From assembly GCF_000720765.1 (NCBI RefSeq), contig NZ_JODC01000006.1, positions 372,001-436,000 on the forward strand: DNA of 64,000 bases. Reading direction: 5' to 3'. The DNA is from Streptomyces sp. NRRL S-646 (GTDB taxonomy: Bacteria > Actinomycetota > Actinomycetes > Streptomycetales > Streptomycetaceae). The translations under genes were made by a program, and so were the position numbers. This document shows, piece after piece, positions 40,815 to 49,690 of the stretch (position 1 is its first letter; every line of letters begins with the position of its first letter). Below the pieces are notes generated by a model. That model searched no databases. It was not told the DNA's origin and worked only from the letters and a program-made list of their open reading frames with translations.

Positions 40815-43615
40815 GCGGAACCTCCGATCAGGGTGAGGAAGGCGTCCTCCAGGCGGCGGTGGGGGCCGAGCGATGCGACGGGGACTTCCAGGCGCACCAG
40901 CTCCACCAGGAGCTGGGCGGGGCCTGTGCGCGTGGCTACCGCCGGTTCGGAGGTGAGTGCCGTGGTTTGCCGTCGACCGTCCGCGGGTTCGTCGTGGCCG
41001 GTCGCGCAGTTCCCCGCGCCCCTTACCAGAGCTGCCGCACCGGCGGCGACGTCGCTGACCCCGTTCACGCCGGCCCTCTCGGCGGGCGCCAGGCGCACCA
41101 GCAGACCACCATCCGTCCGTACCGCCGACTCGACGCCCGGTAGTGCCGCCACCTTCTCGATCAGTGGGTCGGGGATGTCGGCCGCCAGGCCGACGAGGAG
41201 GGTGTCGCCGGAGCCGATGATCTCGGCGACCGGGCCCGCCTGGACCAGGCGGCCGCGGTCCATGACGACCAGGTGGGTGCAGGACTGTTCGACCTCTGCC
41301 AGGAGGTGGCTGGAGACGATCACGGTGCGGCCGGCCGCCGCGTAGCGGATCAGCACCTCGCGCATCTCGCGGATCTGGGGCGGGTCGAGGCCGTTGGTCG
41401 GTTCGTCGAGGATGAGCAGGTCCGGGAGGCCGAGCATGGCCTGGGCGATGGCCAGGCGCTGGCGCATGCCCTGGGAGTAGGTGCGGACCGCACGAGCCAG
41501 TGCGTCGCCGAGGCCCGCGATCTCCAGTGCCTCGTCCAGGTGGGCGTCCTCGGGCGGACGGCCGGTCGCCTGCCAGTACAGCTCCAGGTTCTCGCGGCCG
41601 GACAGGTGCGGGAGGAAGCCCGCGCCCTCCACGAACGCGCCGACCCGGGACAGGACCGGGGCGCCGGGGCGGATCGCCTGGCCGAAGACGCGGATCTCGC
41701 CGCCGTCCGGCCTGATCAGGCCCATCAGCATGCGAAGAGTCGTCGTCTTGCCCGCGCCGTTGGGACCGAGGAGGCCGAGCACCTGGCCCTTCTCCACGCG
41801 GAAGGACAGGTCCCGTACCGCGTAACGGTCCGCCGACCTTGCGTACCGCTTGCTCAAGTCCGTGATCTGGAGCGGGACTTCGGCCAGCTCGGGGGACGGC
41901 GGCGCGGCGATCGTGCGGCGTCGGCCCGTCAGCAACAGGGCCAGGGCGAGCACCGCGCCGGCCAGCGGGAGCCACCACACCCAGGACGGCAGCGGGGCGG
42001 CCGCGGTCGTCACGCCGGGTGCCGTCGGCACCTTCAGATCGCCCTTGAGGGAGACGGTGTACGTCGCCGGGGCGGCCGGGGAGGCATAGCCGAGGTCGGT
42101 GGAGGCGAGGACCAGGCGCAGCCGGTGGCCCTGCTCGACCTCGTGGTCGACGGCCGGGAGCGTGATCGTCACGTCCTTGCCGGACTTCGCGCCCTCGACG
42201 CGGACCGGGGCCACCAGCTGCGAGGGCAGCACGGGCGTGCCGCCGCCGGGGCCGACGTCGTACACCTTCCCGAACAGCACGGCGTCGTCGCTCGTCGACT
42301 TCACGTGGACAGTGACCGTCGGCGATCCGGTGATCCGCAGGCCGCTGCTCACCGGCGCCGACTCGAACCTGGCGAACTGGCCGGGGAAGTCCAGCGAGAC
42401 CCCGACACCGAGCGAGGACAGCTGGGCGAGGCCGCCGGAGCCGCCGAGGCCGGGCAGGGCGGAGACGGCGGGCGGGCTGGCACCCGCCGGGTTGGCGAAG
42501 CTCTGCTGCGAGCCCCTGAGGCGCACGGAGCGCTGTCCGCTCTCCAGGCCCGGGTACGTGTCGTCGGCCGCTCCCCGCAGGACGGCCGCGCCGTCCGTGG
42601 AGTTGACGCCTCCGGTGCGGGTGATGCGGAAGGCCGGGCCCGTGTCCGTGCCCTTCTCGTCCTTGAGGTACTGGTCGAACCACGCACGCACGCGTGTCTG
42701 GACGCGGCTCGCCTCCATGTCTCCGCCGTCGTGCCCGCCGGCGATCCAGTCGACGTCGACCGGGGCGCCGTTCGCGCGGATGGCCTTCGCCGCCGCGTCC
42801 GCCTGGCCGAGCGGGAACAGGGAGTCCGTCTGGCCCTGCACCAGGAGCGTCGGCACCTTGATGCGGTCGGCGACGGCGGACGGGGAGCGGGCGGCCAGCA
42901 GCTCACGCGCCTGCGCGTCCGGCCTGCCCGACTCCGCGACCCGCTCGTACATCCGGCACAGCTCGGGCTGGAACCTGCCGCAGCCGCCGCCGGAGTTGAT
43001 GAAGATGCCCGCCCACAGCTTCTTGAAGACGCCGTTCGGGAAGAGGGCGTCCGCCAGGTTCCAGTACGTGATCGCCGGGGCGATGGCGTCCACGCGGTGG
43101 TCGTACCCCGCTGCCAGCAGGGAGATCGCGCCGCCGTACGAGGCGCCTGCGACGCCCACGCGCGGGTCGCCGGGCTTGTCGAGCTGGACCTGGGGCTGCT
43201 TCGCCAGCCAGTCGATCAGCTTGGAGACGTCGGCGACCTCGCCCTTCGGGTCGTTCAGCCCGATCTTGCCGGTGGACTTCCCGAAACCGCGGGCCGACCA
43301 GGTGAGCACCGCGTAACCGTCTCTCGCCAGGTCCTGCGCCTGCTGCCGGACGTCCTGCTTGCTGCCGCCGAAGCCGTGGGCGAGCAGCACGGCGGGACGG
43401 CGTGCGCCGCTTGGGCCGGAGGTGAAGTACGCGGTGTCGATGCGGACGCCGTCCACGGCCATGACCCGGTCGGTTTCCTGTACCCGGGCCTTCTTGTCCG
43501 AGGCGACGGCCGTCCACGTTCCCGCGCCTGCGAGTACGACGACGGCGGCCCCGGCGGCCAGTAGCCTCCGGGGCCTCCGAAGCAGCCCGCGCAGGCGGGG
43601 CGGTCGAAGATCCAT
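40811..43615 (-). CDS. membrane-anchored alpha/beta hydrolase fused to ABC ATPase
   Basis: 934 residues. An N-terminal membrane helix (about 18-38) precedes an X-Pro-peptidase-like hydrolase (LLAHGFGGSKQD, nucleophile in GASYGGA, LLVQGQTDSLFP, GGHDGG) and its beta-sandwich domain. A second membrane helix (WVWWLPLAGAVLALALLL) leads to an ABC ATPase with Walker A GPNGAGKTTT, signature YSQGMRQ and Walker B LLILDEPTN. So the hydrolase faces outside and the ATPase inside. Residues near the C-terminus (VRGAGNCATGHDEPADGRRQ) are the translation of a dispersed repeat. Such fusions recur in Streptomyces; the substrate is unknown. Confidence 0.9.
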   Translation of the reverse strand: MDLRPPRLRGLLRRPRRLLAAGAAVVVLAGAGTWTAVASDKKARVQETDRVMAVDGVRIDTAYFTSGPSGARRPAVLLAHGFGGSKQDVRQQAQDLARDGYAVLTWSARGFGKSTGKIGLNDPKGEVADVSKLIDWLAKQPQVQLDKPGDPRVGVAGASYGGAISLLAAGYDHRVDAIAPAITYWNLADALFPNGVFKKLWAGIFINSGGGCGRFQPELCRMYERVAESGRPDAQARELLAARSPSAVADRIKVPTLLVQGQTDSLFPLGQADAAAKAIRANGAPVDVDWIAGGHDGGDMEASRVQTRVRAWFDQYLKDEKGTDTGPAFRITRTGGVNSTDGAAVLRGAADDTYPGLESGQRSVRLRGSQQSFANPAGASPPAVSALPGLGGSGGLAQLSSLGVGVSLDFPGQFARFESAPVSSGLRITGSPTVTVHVKSTSDDAVLFGKVYDVGPGGGTPVLPSQLVAPVRVEGAKSGKDVTITLPAVDHEVEQGHRLRLVLASTDLGYASPAAPATYTVSLKGDLKVPTAPGVTTAAAPLPSWVWWLPLAGAVLALALLLTGRRRTIAAPPSPELAEVPLQITDLSKRYARSADRYAVRDLSFRVEKGQVLGLLGPNGAGKTTTLRMLMGLIRPDGGEIRVFGQAIRPGAPVLSRVGAFVEGAGFLPHLSGRENLELYWQATGRPPEDAHLDEALEIAGLGDALARAVRTYSQGMRQRLAIAQAMLGLPDLLILDEPTNGLDPPQIREMREVLIRYAAAGRTVIVSSHLLAEVEQSCTHLVVMDRGRLVQAGPVAEIIGSGDTLLVGLAADIPDPLIEKVAALPGVESAVRTDGGLLVRLAPAERAGVNGVSDVAAGAAALVRGAGNCATGHDEPADGRRQTTALTSEPAVATRTGPAQLLVELVRLEVPVASLGPHRRLEDAFLTLIGGSA
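40968..41024. repeat. dispersed repeat copy 3, inside the ABC ATPase gene
   Basis: It contains GGTCGCGCAGTTCCCCGCG followed by CCCCTTA, the classical Streptomyces intergenic repeat, here in frame inside a coding region. Confidence 0.75.
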
Positions 43616-43730
43616 GACTCAACGGTACGGGGCGTCTCTGACAGTCGGAGCAGACCGTGGGGTGAACCTGGGGCCGACTGTGTACCGCAGTTGGTGTACG
43701 GCTACGAGCTCGGTTGCTCCTGTTGTTTGC

Positions 43731-43802
43731 CGGGTGCGGGTTCGTTGAGGCTTGTCGCGCCCACGCGGCGGAGCCGCATATCGATACAGCCCCGCGCCCC
43801 TT
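43731..43802. repeat. dispersed repeat copy 4, at the 3' end of the permease gene
   Basis: It reads CTTGTCGCGCCCACGCGGCG, continues through the GAGCCGCATAT unit and ends CCCCGCGCCCCTTA. The permease stop codon (43801-43803) lies in its last bases. Very similar to the copy at 52720-52790. Confidence 0.8.
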
Positions 43803-45201
43803 AAGCCCGCTGGTCCTCCGGAATCGAGACGAGCCACCGGGAGTCGCGGCGGGGGCGGAGGTAGAAGGCCCAGTACAGGGTGGCCACCGCCGTGATGCCG
43901 CCCGTCCACAGGAGGTAGCTCGTCTCCTGCTGACTGAGGATGTAGGCCAGGACCGCGATCAGCAGGATCGGCATTGCGGGCCACAAGGGCATGCGCCAGG
44001 CGGGGGTGTGCTTGTGGGGGCCGCGGCGGGAGAGGAGGGCGGCGACTGCGACCAGGAGGTACATGCCCGTCACCGAGACGCCCGTGACGCCGTACAGGGT
44101 GTCCAGGTTCACGAAGCAGAGCAGGGCGCCCGGGACTCCGACGGCGAGGGTGGCGACCCACGGGGAGCCGAAGCGGCCGAGCTTGGCGAAGACGTTGTTG
44201 ACCGGCTCCGGCCAGGCCTTGTCGCGGGCCGAGGCGAACAGGACACGGGAGTTCTGGATGACCATGACGATGCCCGCATTGATGATCGCGAGAGCCACGC
44301 AGAGGCTGACGAAGGTGCCGACCGCGGAGTTGGACCAGGCGGTGACCATGGAGCTGATGTCGCCGCCGGTCAGCGTGGAGAGGTCCGAGGCGCCCATGGT
44401 GATCGCCACCACCGGGACCAAAATGATCACCGTCGAGATGGCGAGGGTGGCCAGGACCGTACGGGCGACGTTGCGGCGCGGGTGCTCCAGTTCCTCGGAG
44501 AGGTAGACGGCGGTCGAGAAGCCCTGGGTGACGAACAGGGCGATCGCCAGGCCCGACACCACCAGCATCGCCGTCACCGTGTCCGTGTGGCCGCCGGAGC
44601 CCGCCACCTTCATGGAGACCAGGCTCCCGGCGCCCCGCTCACTGTGTGCGAAGCCCAGGACCGCCACCACGGCCGCCGCGATGACCTCCAGGACCAGGAA
44701 GATGCCGGTGATCCAGGCGTTGGCCCGCAGGTCGAGCAGACCGGCGAGGGTCGCCAGGAGCATGACTCCCGCGCCCGCGAGCGCCGGGTCCAGGTGCACC
44801 ACCGGTGCCAGGTAGTCCGCCGTGCCCATCGCGATCACCGGCGGGACGATCATGACGACCAGCAGGGAGAGGACGAAGACGAGCCAGCCCGCGAGCCGTC
44901 CGGCCATCGTCGAGACCATCGCGTACTCGCCGCCCGCGCTGGGGATGAGCGTGCCCAGCTCCGAGTAGCAGAACGCCACGGCGATACAGAGGAGGGAGCC
45001 GATGGCGATCGTCAGGGCGGTGGCGGTGCCGAGCGAGCCGAACAGATCCGGGACGACCACGAAGAGCGTGGAGGCCGGGGTCACGCAGGAGAGGGTGAGG
45101 AGCGTGCCGCCGACCACCCCGATGGAGCGTTTGAGGGCCTTGGGGCTGCTGTCCGCCGCCTCTGGGACGGCGGTGTCGACAGGGCGGAGCATGTCGGTCA
45201 T
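43801..45201 (-). CDS. APC-family amino-acid permease
   Basis: 466 residues, about 12 membrane segments. The APC family start (LKRSIGVVGGTLLTLSCVTPAS) and IPSAGGEYAMVSTMAG in helix 3 are present. LGRFGSPWVATLAVGVPGALL follows in the second half. It takes up an amino acid or amine with protons. Two TACGG-N3-CCGTA dyads lie in the 250 bases upstream, suggesting a dedicated regulator. A dispersed repeat abuts the stop codon. Confidence 0.9.
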   Translation of the reverse strand: MTDMLRPVDTAVPEAADSSPKALKRSIGVVGGTLLTLSCVTPASTLFVVVPDLFGSLGTATALTIAIGSLLCIAVAFCYSELGTLIPSAGGEYAMVSTMAGRLAGWLVFVLSLLVVMIVPPVIAMGTADYLAPVVHLDPALAGAGVMLLATLAGLLDLRANAWITGIFLVLEVIAAAVVAVLGFAHSERGAGSLVSMKVAGSGGHTDTVTAMLVVSGLAIALFVTQGFSTAVYLSEELEHPRRNVARTVLATLAISTVIILVPVVAITMGASDLSTLTGGDISSMVTAWSNSAVGTFVSLCVALAIINAGIVMVIQNSRVLFASARDKAWPEPVNNVFAKLGRFGSPWVATLAVGVPGALLCFVNLDTLYGVTGVSVTGMYLLVAVAALLSRRGPHKHTPAWRMPLWPAMPILLIAVLAYILSQQETSYLLWTGGITAVATLYWAFYLRPRRDSRWLVSIPEDQRA

Positions 45202-45296
45202 ACGGCGGATTTCCGATCGACTCGTGCGGATGCCTCCGGCGGCTGGGTGGCTGCATGGAATCCCGACGAAAACCAGCGCGTCAATACCTGTTTACC

Positions 45297-45309
45297 TACG
45301 GAATCCGTA
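45297..45309. promoter_or_regulatory. TACGG-N3-CCGTA dyad 1, permease promoter
   Basis: Perfect 5-bp arms with 3-base centre, extended to CTACGG/CCGTAG. It lies 96 bases upstream of the permease start. Confidence 0.5.
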
Positions 45310-45374
45310 GATCAGAAGGCCCTTTGATCGCGAATACGGCACTCTACGCCTGTCGACTCTCCGATTTGGGCCCG

Positions 45375-45387
45375 TACGGGAACCGTA
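45375..45387. promoter_or_regulatory. TACGG-N3-CCGTA dyad 2, permease promoter
   Basis: The same arms as dyad 1 with a different centre, 78 bases further upstream. Two matching dyads in one short promoter make a real binding site more likely. Confidence 0.5.
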
Positions 45388-45406
45388 GCCCGTGCGCACA
45401 AAAAAA

Positions 45407-45435
45407 CAGGGCCGTCCGTATGACGGACGGCCCTG
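45407..45435 (-). terminator. terminator of the inositol operon
   Basis: A perfect 13-bp stem (45407-45419 with 45423-45435) and a 3-base loop, followed on the minus strand by seven T residues. It lies 21 bases after the mmsA stop. Confidence 0.92.
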
Positions 45436-45455
45436 TCGGGGCTTTCACACCGTGA

Positions 45456-46958
45456 TCAGTGGTTGCGCGGGAAGCCCAGGTCGACGCCGGAGGGGGCGTC
45501 GGCGGGGTCGGGCCAGCGGGTGGTGACGACCTTGCCGCGGGTGTAGAAGTGCGTGCCGTCGTTGCCGTAGATGTGGTGGTCGCCGAAGAGGGAGTCCTTC
45601 CAGCCGCCGAAGCTGTGGTAGCCGACGGGGACCGGGATCGGGACGTTCACGCCGACCATGCCGGCCTCGATCTCCAGCTGGAAGCGGCGGGCGGCGCCGC
45701 CGTCCCGGGTGAAGATCGCGGTGCCGTTGCCGAACGGCGAGGCGTTGATCAGCGCCACGCCCTCCTCGTAGGTGTCCACGCGCAGGACGCACAGCACCGG
45801 GCCGAAGATCTCGTCCTGGTAGGCCTTCGCGGACGTGGGCACCTTGTCGAGGAGCGAGATGCCGATCCAGTGGCCGTCCTCGAAGCCCTCGACCGTGTAG
45901 CCGGTGCCGTCGAGCACGACCTCGGCGCCCTCGGCCGCCGCGCCCGAGACATACGACGCCACCTTGTCGCGGTGCACCTTCGTGATGAGCGGGCCCATCT
46001 CGGAGGTCGGGTCGTTGCCGGGGCCGATCTTGATCTTCTCGGCGCGCTCGCGGATCTTGTCCACCAGCTCGTCGCCGATGGAGCCGACCGCGACGACCGC
46101 GGAGATGGCCATGCAGCGCTCGCCCGCGGAGCCGTAGGCGGCCGAGACGGCGGCGTCCGCGGCCGCGTCCAGATCGGCGTCCGGCAGGACCAGCATGTGG
46201 TTCTTGGCGCCGCCCAGGGCCTGCACTCGCTTGTGGTTCGCGGCGGCCGTGGTGTGGATGTAGCGGGCGATCGGGGTGGAGCCGACGAACGACACCGCCT
46301 TGACGTCCGGGTGCTCCAGGAGGCGGTCGACGGCCACCTTGTCGCCGTGCACGACGTTGAAGACGCCGTCGGGCAGCCCGGCCTCGGCCAGCAGCTCGGC
46401 GATCTTGATGGAGGCCGACGGGTCCTTCTCGGACGGCTTCAGCACGAAGGTGTTGCCGGTTGCGATGGCGATCGGGAACATCCACATCGGGACCATCGCG
46501 GGGAAGTTGAACGGCGTGATGCCGGCGACCACACCGAGCGGCTGCCGGATCGAGGAGACGTCCACGCGGCTGGCGACCTCGGTCGACAGCTCACCCTTCA
46601 GCTGCACCGTGATCCCGCAGGCCAGGTCCACGATCTCCAGGCCGCGCGCGACCTCACCGAGCGCGTCTGAGTGCACCTTGCCGTGCTCGGCGGTGATCAG
46701 CTCGGCGATCGCGTCCCGGTTCGCCTCAAGGAGCGCCCGGAACTTGAACAGGATCGTGGTCCGCTTGGCGAGCGAGGAGGTGCCCCAGGTCGCGAACGCG
46801 TCCTTGGCAGCGGCCACGGCCGCGTCGACCTCGTCGACCGACGCGAAGGCGACCTTCGTGGTGACGGCGCCGGTCGCCGGGTCGGTGACCGGCCCGTACG
46901 TGCCCGACGCGCCTTCGACGGTCTTGCCGCCGATCCAGTGGTTGACGATCTTCGTCAT
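45456..46958 (-). CDS. mmsA: methylmalonate-semialdehyde dehydrogenase (acylating)
   Basis: 500 residues from ATG at 46958. The NAD-dependent aldehyde dehydrogenase fold reads FNFPAMVPMWMFPIAIATGN, LKPSEKDPSAS and the catalytic cysteine in GSAGERCMAIS, with QALGGAKNHMLVLPDAD typical of the MmsA/IolA branch. It converts malonate or methylmalonate semialdehyde to acetyl- or propionyl-CoA, the last step of inositol breakdown. Final gene of the operon, before a strong terminator. Confidence 0.95.
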   Translation of the reverse strand: MTKIVNHWIGGKTVEGASGTYGPVTDPATGAVTTKVAFASVDEVDAAVAAAKDAFATWGTSSLAKRTTILFKFRALLEANRDAIAELITAEHGKVHSDALGEVARGLEIVDLACGITVQLKGELSTEVASRVDVSSIRQPLGVVAGITPFNFPAMVPMWMFPIAIATGNTFVLKPSEKDPSASIKIAELLAEAGLPDGVFNVVHGDKVAVDRLLEHPDVKAVSFVGSTPIARYIHTTAAANHKRVQALGGAKNHMLVLPDADLDAAADAAVSAAYGSAGERCMAISAVVAVGSIGDELVDKIRERAEKIKIGPGNDPTSEMGPLITKVHRDKVASYVSGAAAEGAEVVLDGTGYTVEGFEDGHWIGISLLDKVPTSAKAYQDEIFGPVLCVLRVDTYEEGVALINASPFGNGTAIFTRDGGAARRFQLEIEAGMVGVNVPIPVPVGYHSFGGWKDSLFGDHHIYGNDGTHFYTRGKVVTTRWPDPADAPSGVDLGFPRNH

Positions 46959-46972
46959 GCCCAGTTGCTCCT

Positions 46973-48859
46973 TCACAGATGGCGGCGTCGGGTCGAGACG
47001 TGCCGTTCGTACAGCTCGCGGGCCTTCACCGCAGACGGTCGGGTCGCGGTCTCGGCCACAGGTACATCCCACCAGGCCTGCGCGGGCGGCGGGCCCGACA
47101 CAGTGTCGGCCGTTTCGGTCTCGACGTAGACACATGTGGGTGTGTCGGCGGTGCGCGCCTCGGCGAGCGCCGCCCGCAGGTCCGCCACGGTCTTCGCGCG
47201 CAGCACGCGCATGCCCAGACTGGCGGCGTTGGCGGCGAGATCCACGGGCAGCGGCGCCCCCGTGTACGTACCGTCGTCCGACTGGAAGCGGTACGCGGTG
47301 CCGAACCGCTCGCCGCCCACCGACTCGGACAGGCCGCCGATGGACACGTACCCGTGGTTCTGGATGAGGAGGACCTTGATCGCGATGCCCTCCTGTACGG
47401 CGGTCACGATCTCCGTCGGCATCATCAGGTACGTGCCGTCGCCGACCAGCGCCCATACGGGCCGGTCCGGGGCGGCCAGTTTCACGCCGATCGCGGCGGG
47501 GATCTCGTAGCCCATGCAGGAGTAGCCGTACTCCAGGTGGTACTGGTCCCGCGACCGCGCCCGCCAGAGTTTGTGCAGGTCGCCGGGGAGGGAGCCGGCC
47601 GCGTTGATGATCACGTCCGACTCGTCCACCAGCGCGTCCAGGGCGCCGAGGACCTGCGGCTGCGTCGGGCGTACGTCCGGCTCGTCGGCCTCGTAGCAGG
47701 CGTCGACGCGCTGTTCCCAGCGCTCCTTGTCCTCGGTGTACTCGGTGACGTAGGAGGCCGCGACCTCGTGGGCATGCGTGTCGAGGGCCGCCGTCAGCTC
47801 CTGGAGGCCGCTGCGGGCGTCCGCGATCAGGGGCAGACCGGCGAGCTTGTGGCCGTCGAAGGGCGCGATGTTGAGGTTGAGGAAGCGCACGCCCTCGCCG
47901 GTGAAGAGGGTCCCGGAGGCCGTGGTGAAGTCCGTGTACCTGGTCCCCACGCCGATCACCAGGTCGGCGGTGCGGGCGAGTTCGTTCGCGGTGGCCGTGC
48001 CGGTGTGGCCGATCCCGCCGACGTCCTGGGGATGGTCGTGGCGCAGGGAGCCCTTGCCGGCCTGGGTGGAGGCGACCGGTATGCCCGTGGTACCGGCGAA
48101 CTCGGCGAGGGCCTCCTCGGCGCGGCTGTGGTGGACGCCGCCGCCGGCGATGACGAGCGGCCTGCGCGCGGACCTGATCGCCCGTACGGCCTCGGCGAGT
48201 TCGGCCGGGTCGGCGCCCGGGCGGCGTACGACCCAGGTGCGCTCGGCGAAGAACTCGTCCGGCCAGTCGTGGGCCTCCGCCTGGACGTCCTGCGGGAGGG
48301 CCAGGGTCACGGCGCCGGTCTCGACGGGGTCGGTCAGCACACGCATGGCGTTCAGGGCCGACGGGATCAGGGCTTCCGGCCGGGTGATGCGGTCGAAGTA
48401 CCTCGACACCGGGCGCAGGCTGTCGTTGACCGACACATCGCCGGCGTAGGGGACTTCGAGCTGCTGGAGCACCGGGTCGGCGGGGCGGGTGGCGAAGACG
48501 TCGCCGGGGAGGAGCAGCACCGGGAGGTGGTTGACGGTCGCCAGAGCCGCGCCCGTGACCAGGTTCGTGGCGCCCGGACCGATGGAGGTCGTCACCGCGT
48601 GGGTGGAGAGCCGGCCCGACTGCCTCGCGTAGCCGACCGCCGCGTGCACCATGGCCTGTTCGTTGCGGCCCTGGTGGTAAGGCATGTCGTCGGCGTACTC
48701 GATGAGTGCCTGGCCGATTCCGGCGACGTTGCCGTGGCCGAAGATGCCCCAGGTGGCGCCGATCAGCCGCTGCCGGACGCCGTCGCGCTCGGTGTACTGG
48801 GCCGACAGGAAGCGGACGAGTGCCTGCGCGACCGTGAGCCTCGTCGTTGAGGACGTCAT
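46973..48859 (-). CDS. iolD: 3D-(3,5/4)-trihydroxycyclohexane-1,2-dione hydrolase
   Basis: 628 residues from ATG at 48859, overlapping the iolB stop by 4 bases. A thiamine-diphosphate enzyme of the acetolactate-synthase fold. The N-terminal PYR domain reads LVRFLSAQYTERDG and GIFGHGNVAGIGQAL; the C-terminal PP domain has GDGTYLMMPTEIVTAVQEG for Mg-ThDP. It opens the inositol-derived ring to 5-deoxyglucuronate. Only 14 bases separate it from mmsA. Confidence 0.95.
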   Translation of the reverse strand: MTSSTTRLTVAQALVRFLSAQYTERDGVRQRLIGATWGIFGHGNVAGIGQALIEYADDMPYHQGRNEQAMVHAAVGYARQSGRLSTHAVTTSIGPGATNLVTGAALATVNHLPVLLLPGDVFATRPADPVLQQLEVPYAGDVSVNDSLRPVSRYFDRITRPEALIPSALNAMRVLTDPVETGAVTLALPQDVQAEAHDWPDEFFAERTWVVRRPGADPAELAEAVRAIRSARRPLVIAGGGVHHSRAEEALAEFAGTTGIPVASTQAGKGSLRHDHPQDVGGIGHTGTATANELARTADLVIGVGTRYTDFTTASGTLFTGEGVRFLNLNIAPFDGHKLAGLPLIADARSGLQELTAALDTHAHEVAASYVTEYTEDKERWEQRVDACYEADEPDVRPTQPQVLGALDALVDESDVIINAAGSLPGDLHKLWRARSRDQYHLEYGYSCMGYEIPAAIGVKLAAPDRPVWALVGDGTYLMMPTEIVTAVQEGIAIKVLLIQNHGYVSIGGLSESVGGERFGTAYRFQSDDGTYTGAPLPVDLAANAASLGMRVLRAKTVADLRAALAEARTADTPTCVYVETETADTVSGPPPAQAWWDVPVAETATRPSAVKARELYERHVSTRRRHL

Positions 48860-49683
48860 CGGTAACCCTCCGTATGTTCCGGATGGAAGCAGATCCGCCA
48901 CTCCCGCGTCTCCCCGGGCCCCGCCATGACATTGAGGTAGTACATGTCGTGGCCGGGCTGGGCGATGGACGGGCCGTGCCATCCGTCGGGGACGAGGACG
49001 GCATCGCCGGAGCGGACCTCCGCGAGGACGTCCGATCCGCCCTCACGGGAGGGAGATACGCGCTGATAGCCGAAACCGTTCGGGCCGTCGATCTCGAAGT
49101 AGTAGATCTCCTCCAGCTCGGCTTCCACGCCGGGCCGGTGCTCGTCGTGCTTGTGGGGCGGGTACGAGGACCAGTTGCCGCCGGGGGTGATCACCTCGAC
49201 GGCGATGAGCTTGTCGCAGTCGAAGGCGTCAGCAGAGGCGAAGTTGCGGACGTGCCGCAACTGGGTGCCGCTGCCGCGTTCTTCGACGGGGACCTCCGGC
49301 GCGGGGCCGTAGCGGGCGGGGAGTCGTCGCTCGCACTTCGCTCCTGCCAGGGCGAAGCGGCCTCCCGCGCCGGAGGCGATCTGGACCCGGGCGTCACGGG
49401 GTGCGTACGCGAAGTCGGAGACCGACGCGAACACGCTGTCCCTGCCCAGGAGTTGGAACTCTTCGTCCGTGGTGCCGTCGGCTGTCCGCACGGTACATGC
49501 GCCCTGCAGCGGAAGCACGATCCACTCACTGTCGCCGGTGGTGAAGGTGTGCGTACCACCCGGCTCCAGCTCGACGATCCGCAGGCTGCAGTACGCCCAG
49601 CCGGCCCGCTTGGGGTCGATGTCGAGCGCGTGGTCTGCGTCCGCGGTGGTGCCCCGCGCGACGTACAGGTCGTTGCCGGTCAT
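48856..49683 (-). CDS. iolB: 5-deoxy-glucuronate isomerase
   Basis: 275 residues. A double-cupin protein. EWIVLPLQGACTV lies in the first half, and YPPHKHDEHRPGVEAELEEIYYF in the second supplies the metal-binding His and Glu residues, as in IolB. It converts 5-deoxyglucuronate to 2-deoxy-5-keto-gluconate. It is 7 bases downstream of the aldolase-like gene and overlaps iolD. Confidence 0.94.
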   Translation of the reverse strand: MTGNDLYVARGTTADADHALDIDPKRAGWAYCSLRIVELEPGGTHTFTTGDSEWIVLPLQGACTVRTADGTTDEEFQLLGRDSVFASVSDFAYAPRDARVQIASGAGGRFALAGAKCERRLPARYGPAPEVPVEERGSGTQLRHVRNFASADAFDCDKLIAVEVITPGGNWSSYPPHKHDEHRPGVEAELEEIYYFEIDGPNGFGYQRVSPSREGGSDVLAEVRSGDAVLVPDGWHGPSIAQPGHDMYYLNVMAGPGETREWRICFHPEHTEGYR

Positions 49684-49690
49684 GCGGCCC

